Positions 44,568 to 54,127 are shown, counted from the first letter of the stretch. The stretch: 64,000 nt of DNA from Pseudomonas capeferrum (GCF_013523055.1 NZ_JAAMQM010000001.1:62001-126000), one strand, 5' to 3'. Made by a program: numbers and translations. The notes: generated by a model not told the origin, from the sequence alone.

Positions 44568-45902
44568 TCAGAAGAATTCGGTGTAGCGCTGGATCTCCCA
44601 GTCCGAGACGTGACGGCAGTACTCGATCCATTCCATGCGCTTGAGCTTGATGAACTCGTCGACGATTTGTGAACCGAGCACTTCTCGGAACAATGGGTCG
44701 GCATCCAGCGCGTCGGTCGCTTCCTTGAGCGATTGCGGCAGGGTCTTGATGCCGCGCGCGGCGATTTCTTCCAGGCTCAGGTTGTAGAGGTTCTCGTTGC
44801 ACATCTCGCCTGGTTCCAGCTGACGGTCGATACCATCCAGGCCCGCGGCGATGATGGCCGCGGTGACCAGGTAGGGATTGCAGCCGGCGTCGGGAAGACG
44901 GAATTCAAGGCGCCCGTAAGGGATGCGCACCATCGCCGAGCGGTTGTTCGCGCCGTAGGCGATGAAGGCCGGCGCCCAGGTCGAACCGGACAGCGAACGG
45001 CCCACCACCAGACGCTTGTAGGAGTTCACCGTGGGCGCGGCCAAGGCGCACAAGGCCGGGCCGTGGGCGAGCAGCCCGGCGGCGAAGTGATAGGCCAGTT
45101 TCGACAGGCCCATGCCGCTGGTATCCGACGGGTCGTGGAAGAGGTTCTTGTTGCTGGCACTGGCCAGCGAGAGGTGGAAGTGCATGCCGTTGCCGGCTCG
45201 CTTGGGGTCGGGCTTGGGCATGAACGAGCAGATCATCCCCAGATCGTTGGCGATCTCGCCGGCCGCCATGCGGAAGAACGTGAAACGGTCGGCCGACTCG
45301 AGCGCGTCGCTGTAGGTGTAGTTGATCTCGAACTGGCCGTTGGCGTCTTCATGGTCGATCTGATAGATGTCGAAGCCGACGGGTTGCAGGGCTTCGGTCA
45401 GGCGCTCGAGGAACTCGCGGGAACGAGACAGGCCCTTGTAGTCGTAGCAGGGCTTGTCGAGATTGTCCGAAGCGTCGACCAGTTGCAGCTTGCCGCCTTC
45501 ATCGCGACGGAACAGGCTGAATTCGGGCTCCAGACCGGTGTTGAGCACCCAGCCCTTGTCGGCGAGCCGCTGTACCTGCTGTTGCAGTACATGCCGACTG
45601 TCCAGCGGCCAGGGTTCGCCATTCACGTGTCCGACGCAGACCACCCGGCCGTAGCCTGGTTGCCAAGGCACCGGGATCAGCGTCGACAGGTCGCCGCGGG
45701 CCATGAAGTCCGGGCCATGGGGCTCCATCCCCATACCGCAGATGGCGAACCCGGCAAAGCCGGCGCCCTGCTCGGCCACGGTCTGGAGGCCCGTGACCGG
45801 CACCGATTTGGTTTTCGCCGCGCCATGGATATCGACGAACTGGGCCAGCACGTACCTGATGCCGTGCTGATCGAGGATGCGCTGGGTTTCTGCTGGCAAC
45901 AT
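44568..45902 (-). CDS. gmaS: Gamma-glutamylmethylamide synthetase (GlnT/type III glutamine synthetase-like)
   Basis: A 444-residue glutamine-synthetase superfamily enzyme, the length reported for GMAS. Motifs include [64 protein letters not shown] and [24 protein letters not shown] joins glutamate and methylamine with ATP. Its annotation as GlnT-type ligase alone would be ambiguous, but the flanking mgsABC and mgdABCD genes make GMAS the best call. AGGAG lies ten bases before the start. It is the first gene downstream of a sigma-54 candidate promoter and two TTCC-N5-GGAA sites. Confidence 0.9.
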   Translation of the reverse strand: MLPAETQRILDQHGIRYVLAQFVDIHGAAKTKSVPVTGLQTVAEQGAGFAGFAICGMGMEPHGPDFMARGDLSTLIPVPWQPGYGRVVCVGHVNGEPWPLDSRHVLQQQVQRLADKGWVLNTGLEPEFSLFRRDEGGKLQLVDASDNLDKPCYDYKGLSRSREFLERLTEALQPVGFDIYQIDHEDANGQFEINYTYSDALESADRFTFFRMAAGEIANDLGMICSFMPKPDPKRAGNGMHFHLSLASASNKNLFHDPSDTSGMGLSKLAYHFAAGLLAHGPALCALAAPTVNSYKRLVVGRSLSGSTWAPAFIAYGANNRSAMVRIPYGRLEFRLPDAGCNPYLVTAAIIAAGLDGIDRQLEPGEMCNENLYNLSLEEIAARGIKTLPQSLKEATDALDADPLFREVLGSQIVDEFIKLKRMEWIEYCRHVSDWEIQRYTEFF

Positions 45903-45950
45903 GGGTGATCACTCCTGGTCAAGAGGCAGGACGTTGATGGGCCGGATCAA

Positions 45951-45963
45951 TTCCGATAAGGAA
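45951..45963. promoter_or_regulatory. TTCC-N5-GGAA operator candidate A (gmaS side)
   Basis: The 13-mer TTCCGATAAGGAA, extended by A and T on its flanks to a 15-base symmetrical site, lies 49 bases upstream of gmaS. Its start is exactly 20 bases from that of site B, so both could sit on one DNA face. It would lie just downstream of the predicted sigma-54 start. The XRE-cupin regulator encoded next door is the likely ligand, by inference. Confidence 0.5.
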
Positions 45964-45970
45964 TTTTTCT

Positions 45971-45983
45971 TTCCTGACAGGAA
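45971..45983. promoter_or_regulatory. TTCC-N5-GGAA operator candidate B (overlaps gmaS start of transcription)
   Basis: TTCCTGACAGGAA has perfect six-base arms around a single A. It lies next to the -12 element of the sigma-54 candidate, so it would cover roughly -9 to +4 and would suit a repressor. Site A repeats the pattern 20 bases away and a third copy lies upstream of purU. Confidence 0.55.
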
Positions 45984-45984
45984 T

Positions 45985-45999
45985 GCAACAGCCTTGCCA
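45985..45999 (-). promoter_or_regulatory. Sigma-54 promoter candidate for the gmaS operon
   Basis: On the minus strand the sequence TGGCAAGGCTGTTGC matches the -24/-12 consensus TGGCAC-N5-TTGC at all but one position, with the invariant GG and GC correctly spaced. It points at gmaS, with a 5' leader of about 70 bases. This implies nitrogen-limitation control by RpoN and an enhancer-binding protein. Confidence 0.65.
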
Positions 46000-46106
46000 A
46001 CTTGTAGGGCAGAGGATCAAACAGCGCGCAGGTACGCTTTTCTTCTGTATATATGGGAAACTTGCTTTCATCGCAGGAAAGACTTTCGCCAGCGAAGCAA
46101 AGCCAT

Positions 46107-46121
46107 GCACTTTCCAAGTGC
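46107..46121. promoter_or_regulatory. NtrC-like enhancer palindrome
   Basis: GCACTT-TCC-AAGTGC has perfect six-base arms with a three-base spacer, the geometry of NtrC sites (GCAC..N3-5..GTGC), although the inner bases differ from the enteric consensus. It lies about 140 bases upstream of the predicted gmaS transcription start, a typical enhancer distance. Confidence 0.45.
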
Positions 46122-46162
46122 GAAACAATTATTCTTGAACTTAAACCGTGCAGGGTGCTTCA

Positions 46163-46756
46163 ATGTCGACCGCTAACGAACCACGTCTCCGTCTGGAGCA
46201 GTACCTGGGCCTGCAGATCAAGCGCCAGCGATTGGCGCAGTCCCTGAAGCTTGCGGACGTGGCACGCATCGCCGGTATCAGTCAGGGCATGCTGAGCAAG
46301 ATCGAGAATGCCCAGGTCTCGACCAGCCTCGACACCCTCAGCCGTCTGTGCGACGTGCTGGGCATGCCCATGTCCAAACTCTTCAGCCAGTATGATCAGG
46401 CCGATGGCAATGCCTTGCTGGTCAAGGCAGGCGAAGGCCTGGAAGTGGTACGCCGGGGGACCGACAAGGGTCATACCTACCATTTGCTCAACCATTCCCG
46501 AGGCCCGAAGAAGAACGTGGAGGCCTACATGGTGACCATGGATGACGCCAGCGAGGAGTTTCCGACCTTCGCTCATCCAGGGACCGAGTTCCTGCATCTG
46601 CTGGAGGGGGAATTGGTGTACCGGCATGGCAACCAGCTCTACCACATGCAGGCCGGGGACAGCCTGACGTTCGATGCTGATACGCCGCACGGGCCGGAGC
46701 AGTTGGTGCAGGTGCCGATTCGGTTGTTGTCGATCATGAACTACGGCGGAGAGTAG
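46163..46756 (+). CDS. XRE family regulator with C-terminal cupin domain
   Basis: A 197-residue regulator with an N-terminal helix-turn-helix of the XRE type (about residues 13-70: IKRQRLAQSLKLADVARIAG, ISQGMLSKIENAQVS) and a C-terminal cupin (about 120-190: FAHPGTEFLHLLEGELVYRH and AGDSLTFDADTPHGPEQL). Cupins in this family bind a small effector. It lies between the gmaS and purU-mgd operons, pointing at the latter, and is the obvious controller of the TTCC-N5-GGAA sites. AGGGTG precedes the ATG. Effector unknown; glutamylmethylamide or methylglutamate would be a reasonable guess. Confidence 0.88.
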   Translation: MSTANEPRLRLEQYLGLQIKRQRLAQSLKLADVARIAGISQGMLSKIENAQVSTSLDTLSRLCDVLGMPMSKLFSQYDQADGNALLVKAGEGLEVVRRGTDKGHTYHLLNHSRGPKKNVEAYMVTMDDASEEFPTFAHPGTEFLHLLEGELVYRHGNQLYHMQAGDSLTFDADTPHGPEQLVQVPIRLLSIMNYGGE

Positions 46757-47103
46757 GTAACCTGGGATTCAGGCCCGAACCTACGGCTATCAGCTAAGGT
46801 GCAGCCAGCGCCTACACGGGTTTCGCCGCACCTTGGGTAATAACCGAGTGACCGACAAAAAATCGAGGTACGGCGCACCAGACTCTGGATGAGTCGCGCA
46901 CTTTCTCGAGCCTCACGAATTTCCCTACAGGATAAAAAATTTCTTCAGGGTATAGACCTGCGCTAAAACTTCGCCTATAAAACCGCAAAAGGAAATTTAT
47001 ATTCCCACAAAGAAACACTCCTTCGCCCGCGAACCCATCATTCACCGGTGAAATCTTCAAGCCCTTGTGCCCGAACTGCCCCCATTCACCACGAGGATTC
47101 GAC
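46757..47103. other. 347-base leader region between the regulator gene and purU
   Basis: No gene is seen. The second half is AT-rich and includes one TTCC-N5-GGAA-like site (46920-46933). I found no riboswitch I could recognise and no convincing sigma-54 or sigma-70 promoter, although the purU operon probably starts here. A strong AGGA site lies just before the purU ATG. Confidence 0.5.
46920..46933. promoter_or_regulatory. TTCC-N5-GGA-like operator candidate C (purU side)
   Basis: TTTCCCTACAGGAT shares TTTCC-N2-ACAGGA with site B upstream of gmaS (TTTCCTGACAGGAA). It differs from TTCC-N5-GGAA only at the last base. It lies 170 bases upstream of purU and suggests the same regulator acts on both diverging transcripts. 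As a single match it is weaker than sites A and B. Confidence 0.35.
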
Positions 47104-47970
47104 ATGCCCCACGCTCACAACCCCTTCATCCTGCGTATCAGTTGCCCAGCCGTTTCCGGCATCGTCGCGGCGGTGACCACCTACCTGGCCGAGCAGGGTT
47201 GCTATATCAGCGAAATGGCGCAGTTCGACGACGAGGACAGCGGACGTTTCTTCATGCGCGCCGTGTTCCGCTTCAATGATGGCCTGTCCGGTGACATCAG
47301 CCAGGTCGAAGCCGGTTTCACCGATGTCGCGCAACGCTTCTCCATGCAGTGGAGCCTGCACGACAGCGCACGCCCCATGCGCGTGCTGCTGATGGTCAGC
47401 AAATTCGACCACTGCCTGGCAGACCTGCTCTACCGCCACGCCAAGGGCGAACTCGAGATGCAGATCACTGCCATCGTCTCCAACCACCTGGAACTGCGGC
47501 CCATGGCCGAGCGCGAAGGCATCCGCTTCGTCTACCTGCCGGTTTCCAAGGAAACCAAGGCGGAGCAGGAGTCGGCGCTGATGCGCATCGTCGAGGAAAC
47601 CGACACCGAACTGGTGGTCCTGGCGCGCTACATGCAGATTCTTTCGGATGATCTGTGCAAGCAACTGTCAGGCCGGGCCATCAACATCCACCATTCGTTC
47701 CTGCCAGGATTCAAAGGCGCCAAGCCCTACCACCAGGCCTATCACCGGGGCGTCAAGCTGATCGGCGCCACGGCCCACTACGTCACCAGCGACCTGGACG
47801 AAGGCCCGATCATCGAACAGGAAGTCCAGCGCGTGGACCATGCCTACAACCCGGATGACCTGGTGGCGATCGGACGCGACACCGAGACCGTCGCCCTTTC
47901 GCGCGCCCTCAAGTACCACCTGGAGCACCGGGTTTTCATCAACGACGACCGCACGGTGATCTTCAAATGA
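47104..47970 (+). CDS. purU: Formyltetrahydrofolate deformylase
   Basis: A 288-residue enzyme with an N-terminal ACT domain (about 1-85: [24 protein letters not shown]) and a formyltransferase fold whose active site appears as [21 protein letters not shown] and [18 protein letters not shown] (catalytic Asn/His/Asp in this family). It hydrolyses 10-formyl-THF to formate and THF. Placed before folD and the mgd genes, it would dispose of the methyl carbon released from N-methylglutamate. The start at 47104 follows AGGA; it overlaps folD by ATGA. Confidence 0.93.
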   Translation: MPHAHNPFILRISCPAVSGIVAAVTTYLAEQGCYISEMAQFDDEDSGRFFMRAVFRFNDGLSGDISQVEAGFTDVAQRFSMQWSLHDSARPMRVLLMVSKFDHCLADLLYRHAKGELEMQITAIVSNHLELRPMAEREGIRFVYLPVSKETKAEQESALMRIVEETDTELVVLARYMQILSDDLCKQLSGRAINIHHSFLPGFKGAKPYHQAYHRGVKLIGATAHYVTSDLDEGPIIEQEVQRVDHAYNPDDLVAIGRDTETVALSRALKYHLEHRVFINDDRTVIFK

Positions 47971-48878
47971 GCGCCGTTGCCAGCGTCAAGATCATCGATG
48001 GCAAGGCCACGTCGGCGCGAGTTCTGGCCGAGGTCCGCGAGCAAGTCCTGGCCTTGCGCGAAGCCGGTACGCAACCAGGCCTGGCCGTGGTGCTGGTAGG
48101 CAGCGATGCCGCCAGCCAGGTCTATGTGCGCAACAAGGTCCTGCGAGCCGAGGAAGTCGGTATCCGCTCGTTCGAACACCGCTTGCCCGCGGACACGACA
48201 CAGGACGAACTGCTGAGGCTGATCGCCCTCCTCAACGCGGATCGGGCCGTCAACGGCATCCTGGTGCAGCTGCCCCTGCCCGCGCATGTCGACGAACACC
48301 AGGTGCTGCAGGCGATCAGCCCCCTCAAGGATGTGGACGGCTTCCACAGTGCCAATGTCGGCGGTCTCGCCCAAGGCCGAGACGTGCTCACTCCCTGTAC
48401 CCCCAGCGGTTGCATGCGCTTGCTGCATGACACCTGCGGCGACCTGTCCGGCAAGCATGCCGTGGTGGTCGGGCGCTCGAACATCGTCGGCAAGCCCATG
48501 GCCGCGCTGCTGTTGCAGGCCGACTGCACGGTGACCGTGGTCCACTCGCGCACTCGTGACCTGCAGGTACTGTGCCGCCAGGCAGACATCCTGATCGCCG
48601 CCGTCGGCAAGCCCCGCCTGATCGATGCCGACTGGCTCAAGCCCGGCGCCATCGTTATCGATGTCGGCATCAACCGCATCGAGGTGGAGGGGCGCAGCAG
48701 GCTGGTCGGGGATGTCGACTTCGAGGCCGCCCTGCCCCAGGTCGCGGCGATCACTCCGGTGCCCGGGGGCGTCGGCCCCATGACCATCGCCTGCTTGATG
48801 AAAAACACACTGTTGGCCCTGGACCTGCAACAGCAGGCCGTCCGAGAGGAGCGCATCCCATGCCCTTCGCCCTGCTGA
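47967..48878 (+). CDS. folD: Methylenetetrahydrofolate dehydrogenase/cyclohydrolase FolD
   Basis: A 303-residue bifunctional enzyme. Motifs are [17 protein letters not shown] (active-site Tyr and Lys), [33 protein letters not shown] (cofactor loop) and [16 protein letters not shown]. It oxidises 5,10-methylene-THF to methenyl- and then 10-formyl-THF, feeding PurU. A second housekeeping folD is expected elsewhere, as this copy is tied to the mgd operon by overlaps on both sides (mgdA starts inside its 3' end). Confidence 0.93.
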   Translation: MSAVASVKIIDGKATSARVLAEVREQVLALREAGTQPGLAVVLVGSDAASQVYVRNKVLRAEEVGIRSFEHRLPADTTQDELLRLIALLNADRAVNGILVQLPLPAHVDEHQVLQAISPLKDVDGFHSANVGGLAQGRDVLTPCTPSGCMRLLHDTCGDLSGKHAVVVGRSNIVGKPMAALLLQADCTVTVVHSRTRDLQVLCRQADILIAAVGKPRLIDADWLKPGAIVIDVGINRIEVEGRSRLVGDVDFEAALPQVAAITPVPGGVGPMTIACLMKNTLLALDLQQQAVREERIPCPSPC

Positions 48879-50101
48879 AACACGGTCTGAGCGCCGACTA
48901 CCCGGTGGAAGTCGATCTGCCACCGCCCTGTGACCTCAAGCCACGCTACGACGTGGTGATCATCGGCGCGGGCGGCCATGGCCTGGCGATTGCCTATTAC
49001 CTGGCCAAGTACCATGGGGTGACCAATGTCGCCGTGCTGGAGAAGGCCTACCTGGGCGGCGGCAACACCGCGCGCAACACGGCGGTGATCCGCTCGAACT
49101 ATCTGACCAGCGAAGGCGTGCGCTTCTATGCCGAATCGGTGCGGATGTTCCAGGAGCTCTCCAACGAGTTCGACTTCAACATCATGTACTCCGAACGCGG
49201 CCAGCTCACCCTGGCCCACACCGACGCCACGGTCCGCGCTTTCCGTCAACGCGCCGAAGTGAACAAGCACTTCGGCGGACGTACCGAGATGATCGACCGC
49301 CAGCAGATCCGCGAACTGGTACCGACCCTCAACCTCGATCCCGGTCATCTGCCGGTGATCGCCGGGCTGTGGCACATCGACGGCGCCACCGCGCGTCACG
49401 ATGCGGTCGCCTGGGGATACGCCAAGCAGGCCGCCAAGCGCGGCGTGGAAATCCACCAGCTCACCGAAGTGCAGGACCTGGTAGTGCGCAATGGGCGCAT
49501 CGAGGCGGTCAAGACCAACCGCGGCACTGTGCAGTGCGGCTGCGTGGTGCAGGCCATCGCAGGGGCCAGCTCGCTGCTGATGGCCAAGGCCGGTATCCGC
49601 GCGCCGATCCAGACCTACCCCTTGCAGGCCATGGTCACCCAGCCGTTCAAGCCGTTCCTCGACCCCCTGGTCAGCTCCTCGGCGTTGCACTGCTATGTCC
49701 AGCAGACCAGCCGCGGCGAGATCGTCTTCGGTGGCGGTTCGGACCCTTACCCGCTCTACAACACGCGCTCGACCCTGGATCTCAAGGAAAGCCTGCTCGG
49801 CCACGCTATCGAGATGTTCCCGTTCATGGCCAACGCCAAACTGATGCGTCAGTGGGCCGGGATGACCGACATGACGCCGGACTACAGCCCGATCATGGGT
49901 CTGTCTCCGGTGGAAAACTACTACTTGGACGCCGGTTGGGGCACCTGGGGCTTCAAGTCCACGCCGATCTGCGGCAAGACCATGGCCGAGCTGGTCGCCA
50001 GCGGCGGCAAGGTACCCGCGTTGATCGCGCCCTTCGCCCTGGAGCGTTTCAGCCGCTTCCAGCAGGTCAACGAAATGGGCGCCACGGCAGCCAGTCACTA
50101 G
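48860..50101 (+). CDS. mgdA: N-methylglutamate dehydrogenase subunit A (SoxB-like FAD protein)
   Basis: A 413-residue FAD-dependent oxidoreductase related to the beta subunit of heterotetrameric sarcosine oxidase. The dinucleotide fold is [24 protein letters not shown], followed by [17 protein letters not shown] and [18 protein letters not shown], the latter being the conserved DAAC-type segment. C-terminal [15 protein letters not shown] and [16 protein letters not shown] are family features. Near mgs and gmaS genes N-methylglutamate is the likely substrate rather than sarcosine. GAGAGGAG precedes the start. Confidence 0.87.
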   Translation: MPFALLKHGLSADYPVEVDLPPPCDLKPRYDVVIIGAGGHGLAIAYYLAKYHGVTNVAVLEKAYLGGGNTARNTAVIRSNYLTSEGVRFYAESVRMFQELSNEFDFNIMYSERGQLTLAHTDATVRAFRQRAEVNKHFGGRTEMIDRQQIRELVPTLNLDPGHLPVIAGLWHIDGATARHDAVAWGYAKQAAKRGVEIHQLTEVQDLVVRNGRIEAVKTNRGTVQCGCVVQAIAGASSLLMAKAGIRAPIQTYPLQAMVTQPFKPFLDPLVSSSALHCYVQQTSRGEIVFGGGSDPYPLYNTRSTLDLKESLLGHAIEMFPFMANAKLMRQWAGMTDMTPDYSPIMGLSPVENYYLDAGWGTWGFKSTPICGKTMAELVASGGKVPALIAPFALERFSRFQQVNEMGATAASH

Positions 50102-50112
50102 AGGAACGAGCG

Positions 50113-50421
50113 ATGAAGATCCTGACCTGCCCCTTGAACGGTCCGCGCAACATCAGTGAGTTCACCTACGGGGGCGAATTCAAGCGCATGCCTGACCCGG
50201 CCCGCTGCAGCGACCTGGAATGGGCCGACTACGTATTCAACAGCGATAACGCCGCCGGTGTGGTCGTCGAGTGGTGGCTGCACAATGCCTCCAGCTACTG
50301 GTTCCTGGCCGAACGGCACACCGTGAGCGACCAGGTCCTGCGCACCTTCGACCCCAAGGAAGTCTTCGACCGACGTATCGACTTCGCCGCCCCTGCCACC
50401 ATCCCGGAGATCGCCGGATGA
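50113..50421 (+). CDS. mgdB: N-methylglutamate dehydrogenase subunit B (SoxD-like)
   Basis: A 102-residue protein matching sarcosine oxidase delta subunit in length and pattern: MKILTCPLNGPRNISEFTYGG, DPARCSDLEWADYVFNSDNAAGVV and VEWWLHNASSYWFLAERHTVS. In sarcosine oxidase two cysteines of the CPxCG motif, a later His and a Cys bind zinc; here the second Cys is Asn9 and the late Cys is Ser, while Cys6 and the His remain. That difference fits the MgdB type. It is 11 bases after mgdA and overlaps mgdC by ATGA. Confidence 0.85.
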   Translation: MKILTCPLNGPRNISEFTYGGEFKRMPDPARCSDLEWADYVFNSDNAAGVVVEWWLHNASSYWFLAERHTVSDQVLRTFDPKEVFDRRIDFAAPATIPEIAG

Positions 50422-53321
50422 ACAGCCCGACTCGCCTCCCCGCGCCCATGGGCCTGCTGATCGACCGCGAACGGCCCTTGCGCTTCAGCTTCGAAGGCCA
50501 GTCGTACCAGGGCTTCGAGGGTGACAGTGTCGCCAGCGCCCTGCTCGGCAATGGTCGCTGGCTGCTTTCACGTTCATTCAAGTACCACCGCCCGCGTGGC
50601 CCCTTGAGCATGGCCGGGCAGGATGCCAACAGCCTGGTCCAGCTGCCCGAGGAACCCAACGTGCCGGCCGACCTGCACCCGGCCAGCGAAGGCCTGAAGG
50701 TTGCGGGGCAGAACTTCTCCGGCAGCCTGGACAGCGACCGCGACGCCTATCTGGGCAAGTTCTCGCGTTTCATGCCGGTAGGCTTCTATTACCGCGCCTT
50801 CTACAAGCCCAAAGGCATGTGGAAGATCTGGGAGCCGCTGATCCGCAAGAAGGCCGGCCTGGGCGTGCTCGATCTCGACTTCAAGCCGCAGTACTACGAC
50901 AAGGCCTATCTGTTCGTCGACCTGGCGGTGATCGGCGCGGGCCCCGCCGGTCTGCGCGCCGCCCTGGATGCCGCCAACTCCGGGGCCAAGGTCCTGCTGA
51001 TCGAGCAACAACCGGTACTCGGCGGCTCGCTCAACTACGCTCGCTTCGACATTGCCGGCACTCGCGCCACCAGCCTGCGTGCCGAGCTGCTGGCGGCCGT
51101 CGAAGGTCATCCGAATATCCAGGTGCTGCTGCGGGCGACCTGCAATGCCTGGTTCACCGACAACTACCTGCCCGTGATCCAGCACAAGCGCATGTACAAG
51201 GTTCGCGCGACACGCTGCCTGGTGGCAGCCGGGTCCTTCGATCAGCCGGTGGTATTCCGCAACAACGATCTGCCCGGCGTGATGCTGACCAGCGCCGCCC
51301 AGCGCCTGATGAAGTTCTATGCGGTCAAGCCGGGCCAGCGCGCCGTGGTCCTGACCGGCAACGATGACGGCTATCTGGCCGCCCTCGACCTGCAGGAGCA
51401 GGGCGTGACGGTCGCTGCCCTGGTGGACATGCGCACGACGCCCGTCGACAGCGAACTGGCCACCGAGCTCAAGCGTCGGCAGATCCCTTTGCACCTGGGC
51501 AGCACCGTCTATGAGGCGCTGCATGAAGCCGGCATGCGTCATGTCAGTGGCGTCGATATCCGCCCGATCACGGGTCAGGGCAAGGTGGCCACCCAAGGTC
51601 TGCAACTGGCATGCGATCTGCTGTGCATGTCCGCCGGCTACATGCCGGTCTATCAGTTGCTCTGCCAGGCCGGCGGCAAGCTTGCCTACGAGGAGACGCG
51701 GGCCGAATTCGCGATAAGCAACCTGCCGACTCACCTCGATATCGCCGGCTCCGTCAACGGCCGGCACCTGCTCGACAACGTCCTCGCCGATGCCGCCCGT
51801 GGCGCCGCCGAAGCGCTTGCGGCGCTGGGCCTGGACGTCCCGACGCCGGCGGCCTTCGCCGCCGAGCGCCCGGTCAATTTCCCTTGGCCGATCTTCCCCC
51901 ATCCCAAGGGCAAGGATTTCGTCGACTTCGACGAAGACCTGCAGGTGCGCGATATCGTCAACGCGACTCGCAGTGGCTATCGGGATATCCAGCTGGTCAA
52001 GCGTTTCTCCACGGTCGGCATGGGCCCTTCTCAAGGCCGCCATTCGGCATTGCCGACCGCGCGCCTGGTCGCGCATGCCACGGGACGCAGCATCGGCGAG
52101 ACCGGCGTGACCACCGCGCGCCCACCGTTCGAAGCCGAGAAGCTCGCCCATGTAGCCGGTCGTGCTTTCGACCCCTACCGGCAGACGCCGATGCACCGTC
52201 GCCACTTGGAAGCGGGAGCCAAGATGATGCCGGCCGGTCTCTGGCAGCGCCCGGCCTTCTATGGCAAAGCCGAGGACCGCGATCGCTGCATGCAGGAGGA
52301 AGCCCGGCACGTGCGCGAGAAGGTCGGCCTGATCGATGTCTCGACGCTGGGTGGCCTGGACGTGCGCGGCCCCGATGCCGCCGAGCTGCTGGAGCGCCTG
52401 TATACCTTCGGCTTCGCCAAGCTTGCGGTAGGTCGCACGCGGTATGCGTTGATGACCAATGAGCACGGCGTGGTGATCGACGATGGCGTTTGTGCCCGTC
52501 TGGGCGAGCGGCATTTCTATGTGAGCGCGACCACCAGCGGCGTCGATCGCCTCTATCAGCAGATGCTCAAATGGAATGCCCAGTGGCGCCTGGACGTCGA
52601 CATTACCAACGTGACCGCCGCGCTGGCGGCGGTCAATCTGGCCGGACCGCTGTCGCGCCAGGTGCTGGCCAAGGTCTGCGAAGGCATCGACCTGTCCGCC
52701 GAGGCGTTTCCCTACCTGGGCGTGCGCCTGGGCAAGGTGGCCGGGATCGCGGCGCGCGTGTTGCGGGTCGGATTCGTCGGCGAGCTTGGCTACGAGATCC
52801 ATGTACCGGCGCGCTATGCCGAGCGTCTCTGGGATGTGCTGATGGAGGCCGGTGCCGCGCTGGGCATCCGTCCGTTCGGGGTCGAGACCCAGCGCCTGCT
52901 GCGCTTGGAAAAAGGCCATGTGATCATCAGTCAGGACACCGATGGCATGACGCACCCCGCGGAGATCGACATGCAGTGGGCGATCGGCCGCAAGAAGCCG
53001 TTCTTCGTCGGCAAGCGCTCCATCGAGATCCTCGAAGCCCAGCCACTCAAGCGCAAGCTGGTCGGCTTCACCCTGCCACCTACCAGCGCGCAACCTTTGG
53101 AAGGTCATCTGGTCCTGGACGGCGCCGACATCAGCGGCAACGTCACGTCCTGCGAGTATTCGCGGACGGTCGGCCAGATCATCGGGCTGGCCTACGCTGC
53201 CACGCACCAGGCCACGCCCGGCATGCACATCCCGATTCGCGTGGAAGGCGGCGAGATCGTCCAGGCCACGGTGGTCCAACTGCCGTTCCACGACCCTGAA
53301 AACCAGCGCCAGGAGCTCTGA
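50418..53321 (+). CDS. mgdC: N-methylglutamate dehydrogenase subunit C (SoxA-like, 967 residues)
   Basis: A 967-residue protein with the alpha-subunit layout of heterotetrameric sarcosine oxidase: an N-terminal ferredoxin-like region (FEGDSVASALLGNGRWLLSRSFKYHRPRG), an NAD-binding fold (VDLAVIGAGPAGLRAALDAANSGAKVLLIEQ), and a C-terminal aminomethyltransferase-like folate domain (GTRYALMTNEHGV-type region, GYEIHVPARYAERLWDVL, GVETQRLLRLEKGH). The last would transfer the C1 unit to tetrahydrofolate. Its size is as expected for MgdC/SoxA. It overlaps mgdB by ATGA. Confidence 0.88.
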   Translation: MNSPTRLPAPMGLLIDRERPLRFSFEGQSYQGFEGDSVASALLGNGRWLLSRSFKYHRPRGPLSMAGQDANSLVQLPEEPNVPADLHPASEGLKVAGQNFSGSLDSDRDAYLGKFSRFMPVGFYYRAFYKPKGMWKIWEPLIRKKAGLGVLDLDFKPQYYDKAYLFVDLAVIGAGPAGLRAALDAANSGAKVLLIEQQPVLGGSLNYARFDIAGTRATSLRAELLAAVEGHPNIQVLLRATCNAWFTDNYLPVIQHKRMYKVRATRCLVAAGSFDQPVVFRNNDLPGVMLTSAAQRLMKFYAVKPGQRAVVLTGNDDGYLAALDLQEQGVTVAALVDMRTTPVDSELATELKRRQIPLHLGSTVYEALHEAGMRHVSGVDIRPITGQGKVATQGLQLACDLLCMSAGYMPVYQLLCQAGGKLAYEETRAEFAISNLPTHLDIAGSVNGRHLLDNVLADAARGAAEALAALGLDVPTPAAFAAERPVNFPWPIFPHPKGKDFVDFDEDLQVRDIVNATRSGYRDIQLVKRFSTVGMGPSQGRHSALPTARLVAHATGRSIGETGVTTARPPFEAEKLAHVAGRAFDPYRQTPMHRRHLEAGAKMMPAGLWQRPAFYGKAEDRDRCMQEEARHVREKVGLIDVSTLGGLDVRGPDAAELLERLYTFGFAKLAVGRTRYALMTNEHGVVIDDGVCARLGERHFYVSATTSGVDRLYQQMLKWNAQWRLDVDITNVTAALAAVNLAGPLSRQVLAKVCEGIDLSAEAFPYLGVRLGKVAGIAARVLRVGFVGELGYEIHVPARYAERLWDVLMEAGAALGIRPFGVETQRLLRLEKGHVIISQDTDGMTHPAEIDMQWAIGRKKPFFVGKRSIEILEAQPLKRKLVGFTLPPTSAQPLEGHLVLDGADISGNVTSCEYSRTVGQIIGLAYAATHQATPGMHIPIRVEGGEIVQATVVQLPFHDPENQRQEL

Positions 53322-53324
53322 AAC

Positions 53325-54008
53325 ATGTCCAGCCTGAAAGCCGAAGACTTCATCGAACGCAGCCCGCTGTACCCACTGCAGCAAGGCGCGCGTTTGGCCA
53401 CCCTGGCGCACAGCAGCATCGTTGCCCGCTATGGCGAGAAGGAGGAGCATGCGCTGTTGCAGCGCTGCGCGCTGATCGACCTGAGCAACCTGCCACGGGT
53501 GGGTTTCCGAGGAAGCGACAGTGCCGCCTACCTGCAGGCGCGTGGTTACTGCCTGCCCGAGCAGCCCAACCAGGCCGTGCGCCAGCAGGACGGCTGCCTG
53601 GTGGCGCGCCTGTCGCAGAGCGAATACCTGCTGCTCGGCAGTCTGCACGACCTGGGCGCGCGCATTGCCGTCGAGGAAAGCCGTTGGGAACAGGATGATC
53701 AACGCAACTACCTGCTGCCGCGCCAGGACAGCCATGCCTGGCTGCAACTGACCGGCAACCGCAGCGCCGAGGTGATGGCCAAGCTGTGCGGCGTCGATCT
53801 GCGCGCCAGGGCCTTTGCTTCCGGCGCCGTGGCGCAGACCTCGGCGGCACGGATCAACGTGATCGTGATCAATGCCGGCAGCCAGGCCTTGCCGGCCTTG
53901 CAGATCCTTTGCGATCGCGCATCGGTGCAGTATTTCTGGGGTGCCTTGCTCGATGCCATGGACGAATTCGGCGGCGGTCCGGTGGGGATCGATGCCCTGC
54001 TCGACTGA
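53325..54008 (+). CDS. mgdD: N-methylglutamate dehydrogenase subunit D (SoxG-like)
   Basis: A 227-residue protein with the gamma-subunit pattern of sarcosine oxidase, a folate-binding/T-protein-like fold: RSPLYPLQQGARLATL, LIDLSNLPRVGFRGSDSAAYLQARGYCLPEQPN and LLLGSLHDLG, ARINVIVI. It begins three bases after mgdC and completes the A-B-C-D order shared by mgd and soxBDAG operons. The substrate is inferred from the flanking genes. Confidence 0.85.
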   Translation: MSSLKAEDFIERSPLYPLQQGARLATLAHSSIVARYGEKEEHALLQRCALIDLSNLPRVGFRGSDSAAYLQARGYCLPEQPNQAVRQQDGCLVARLSQSEYLLLGSLHDLGARIAVEESRWEQDDQRNYLLPRQDSHAWLQLTGNRSAEVMAKLCGVDLRARAFASGAVAQTSAARINVIVINAGSQALPALQILCDRASVQYFWGALLDAMDEFGGGPVGIDALLD

Positions 54009-54127
54009 CCACAGGCAGGACCGACAAAGTCGCTGAGAAAACGATGGCCGTGCAGCACAACGGCGCGGCCACCGCCTCGATCGCCGCGACGTCGGGCCGG
54101 CTGTCATCCAATCCTCCTGGAGGCACC

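Noticed and set aside
46757..47103. Folate or glycine riboswitch in front of purU
   Set aside because: The region is long enough and fits the pathway, but I could not find conserved core motifs or a convincing paired structure.
50574..54107. A very long minus-strand frame (1177 codons)
   Set aside because: It lies opposite mgdC, mgdD and the start of the IclR gene. Its composition (Gln, His, Ala, Gly-rich) is that of an antisense shadow in high-GC DNA.
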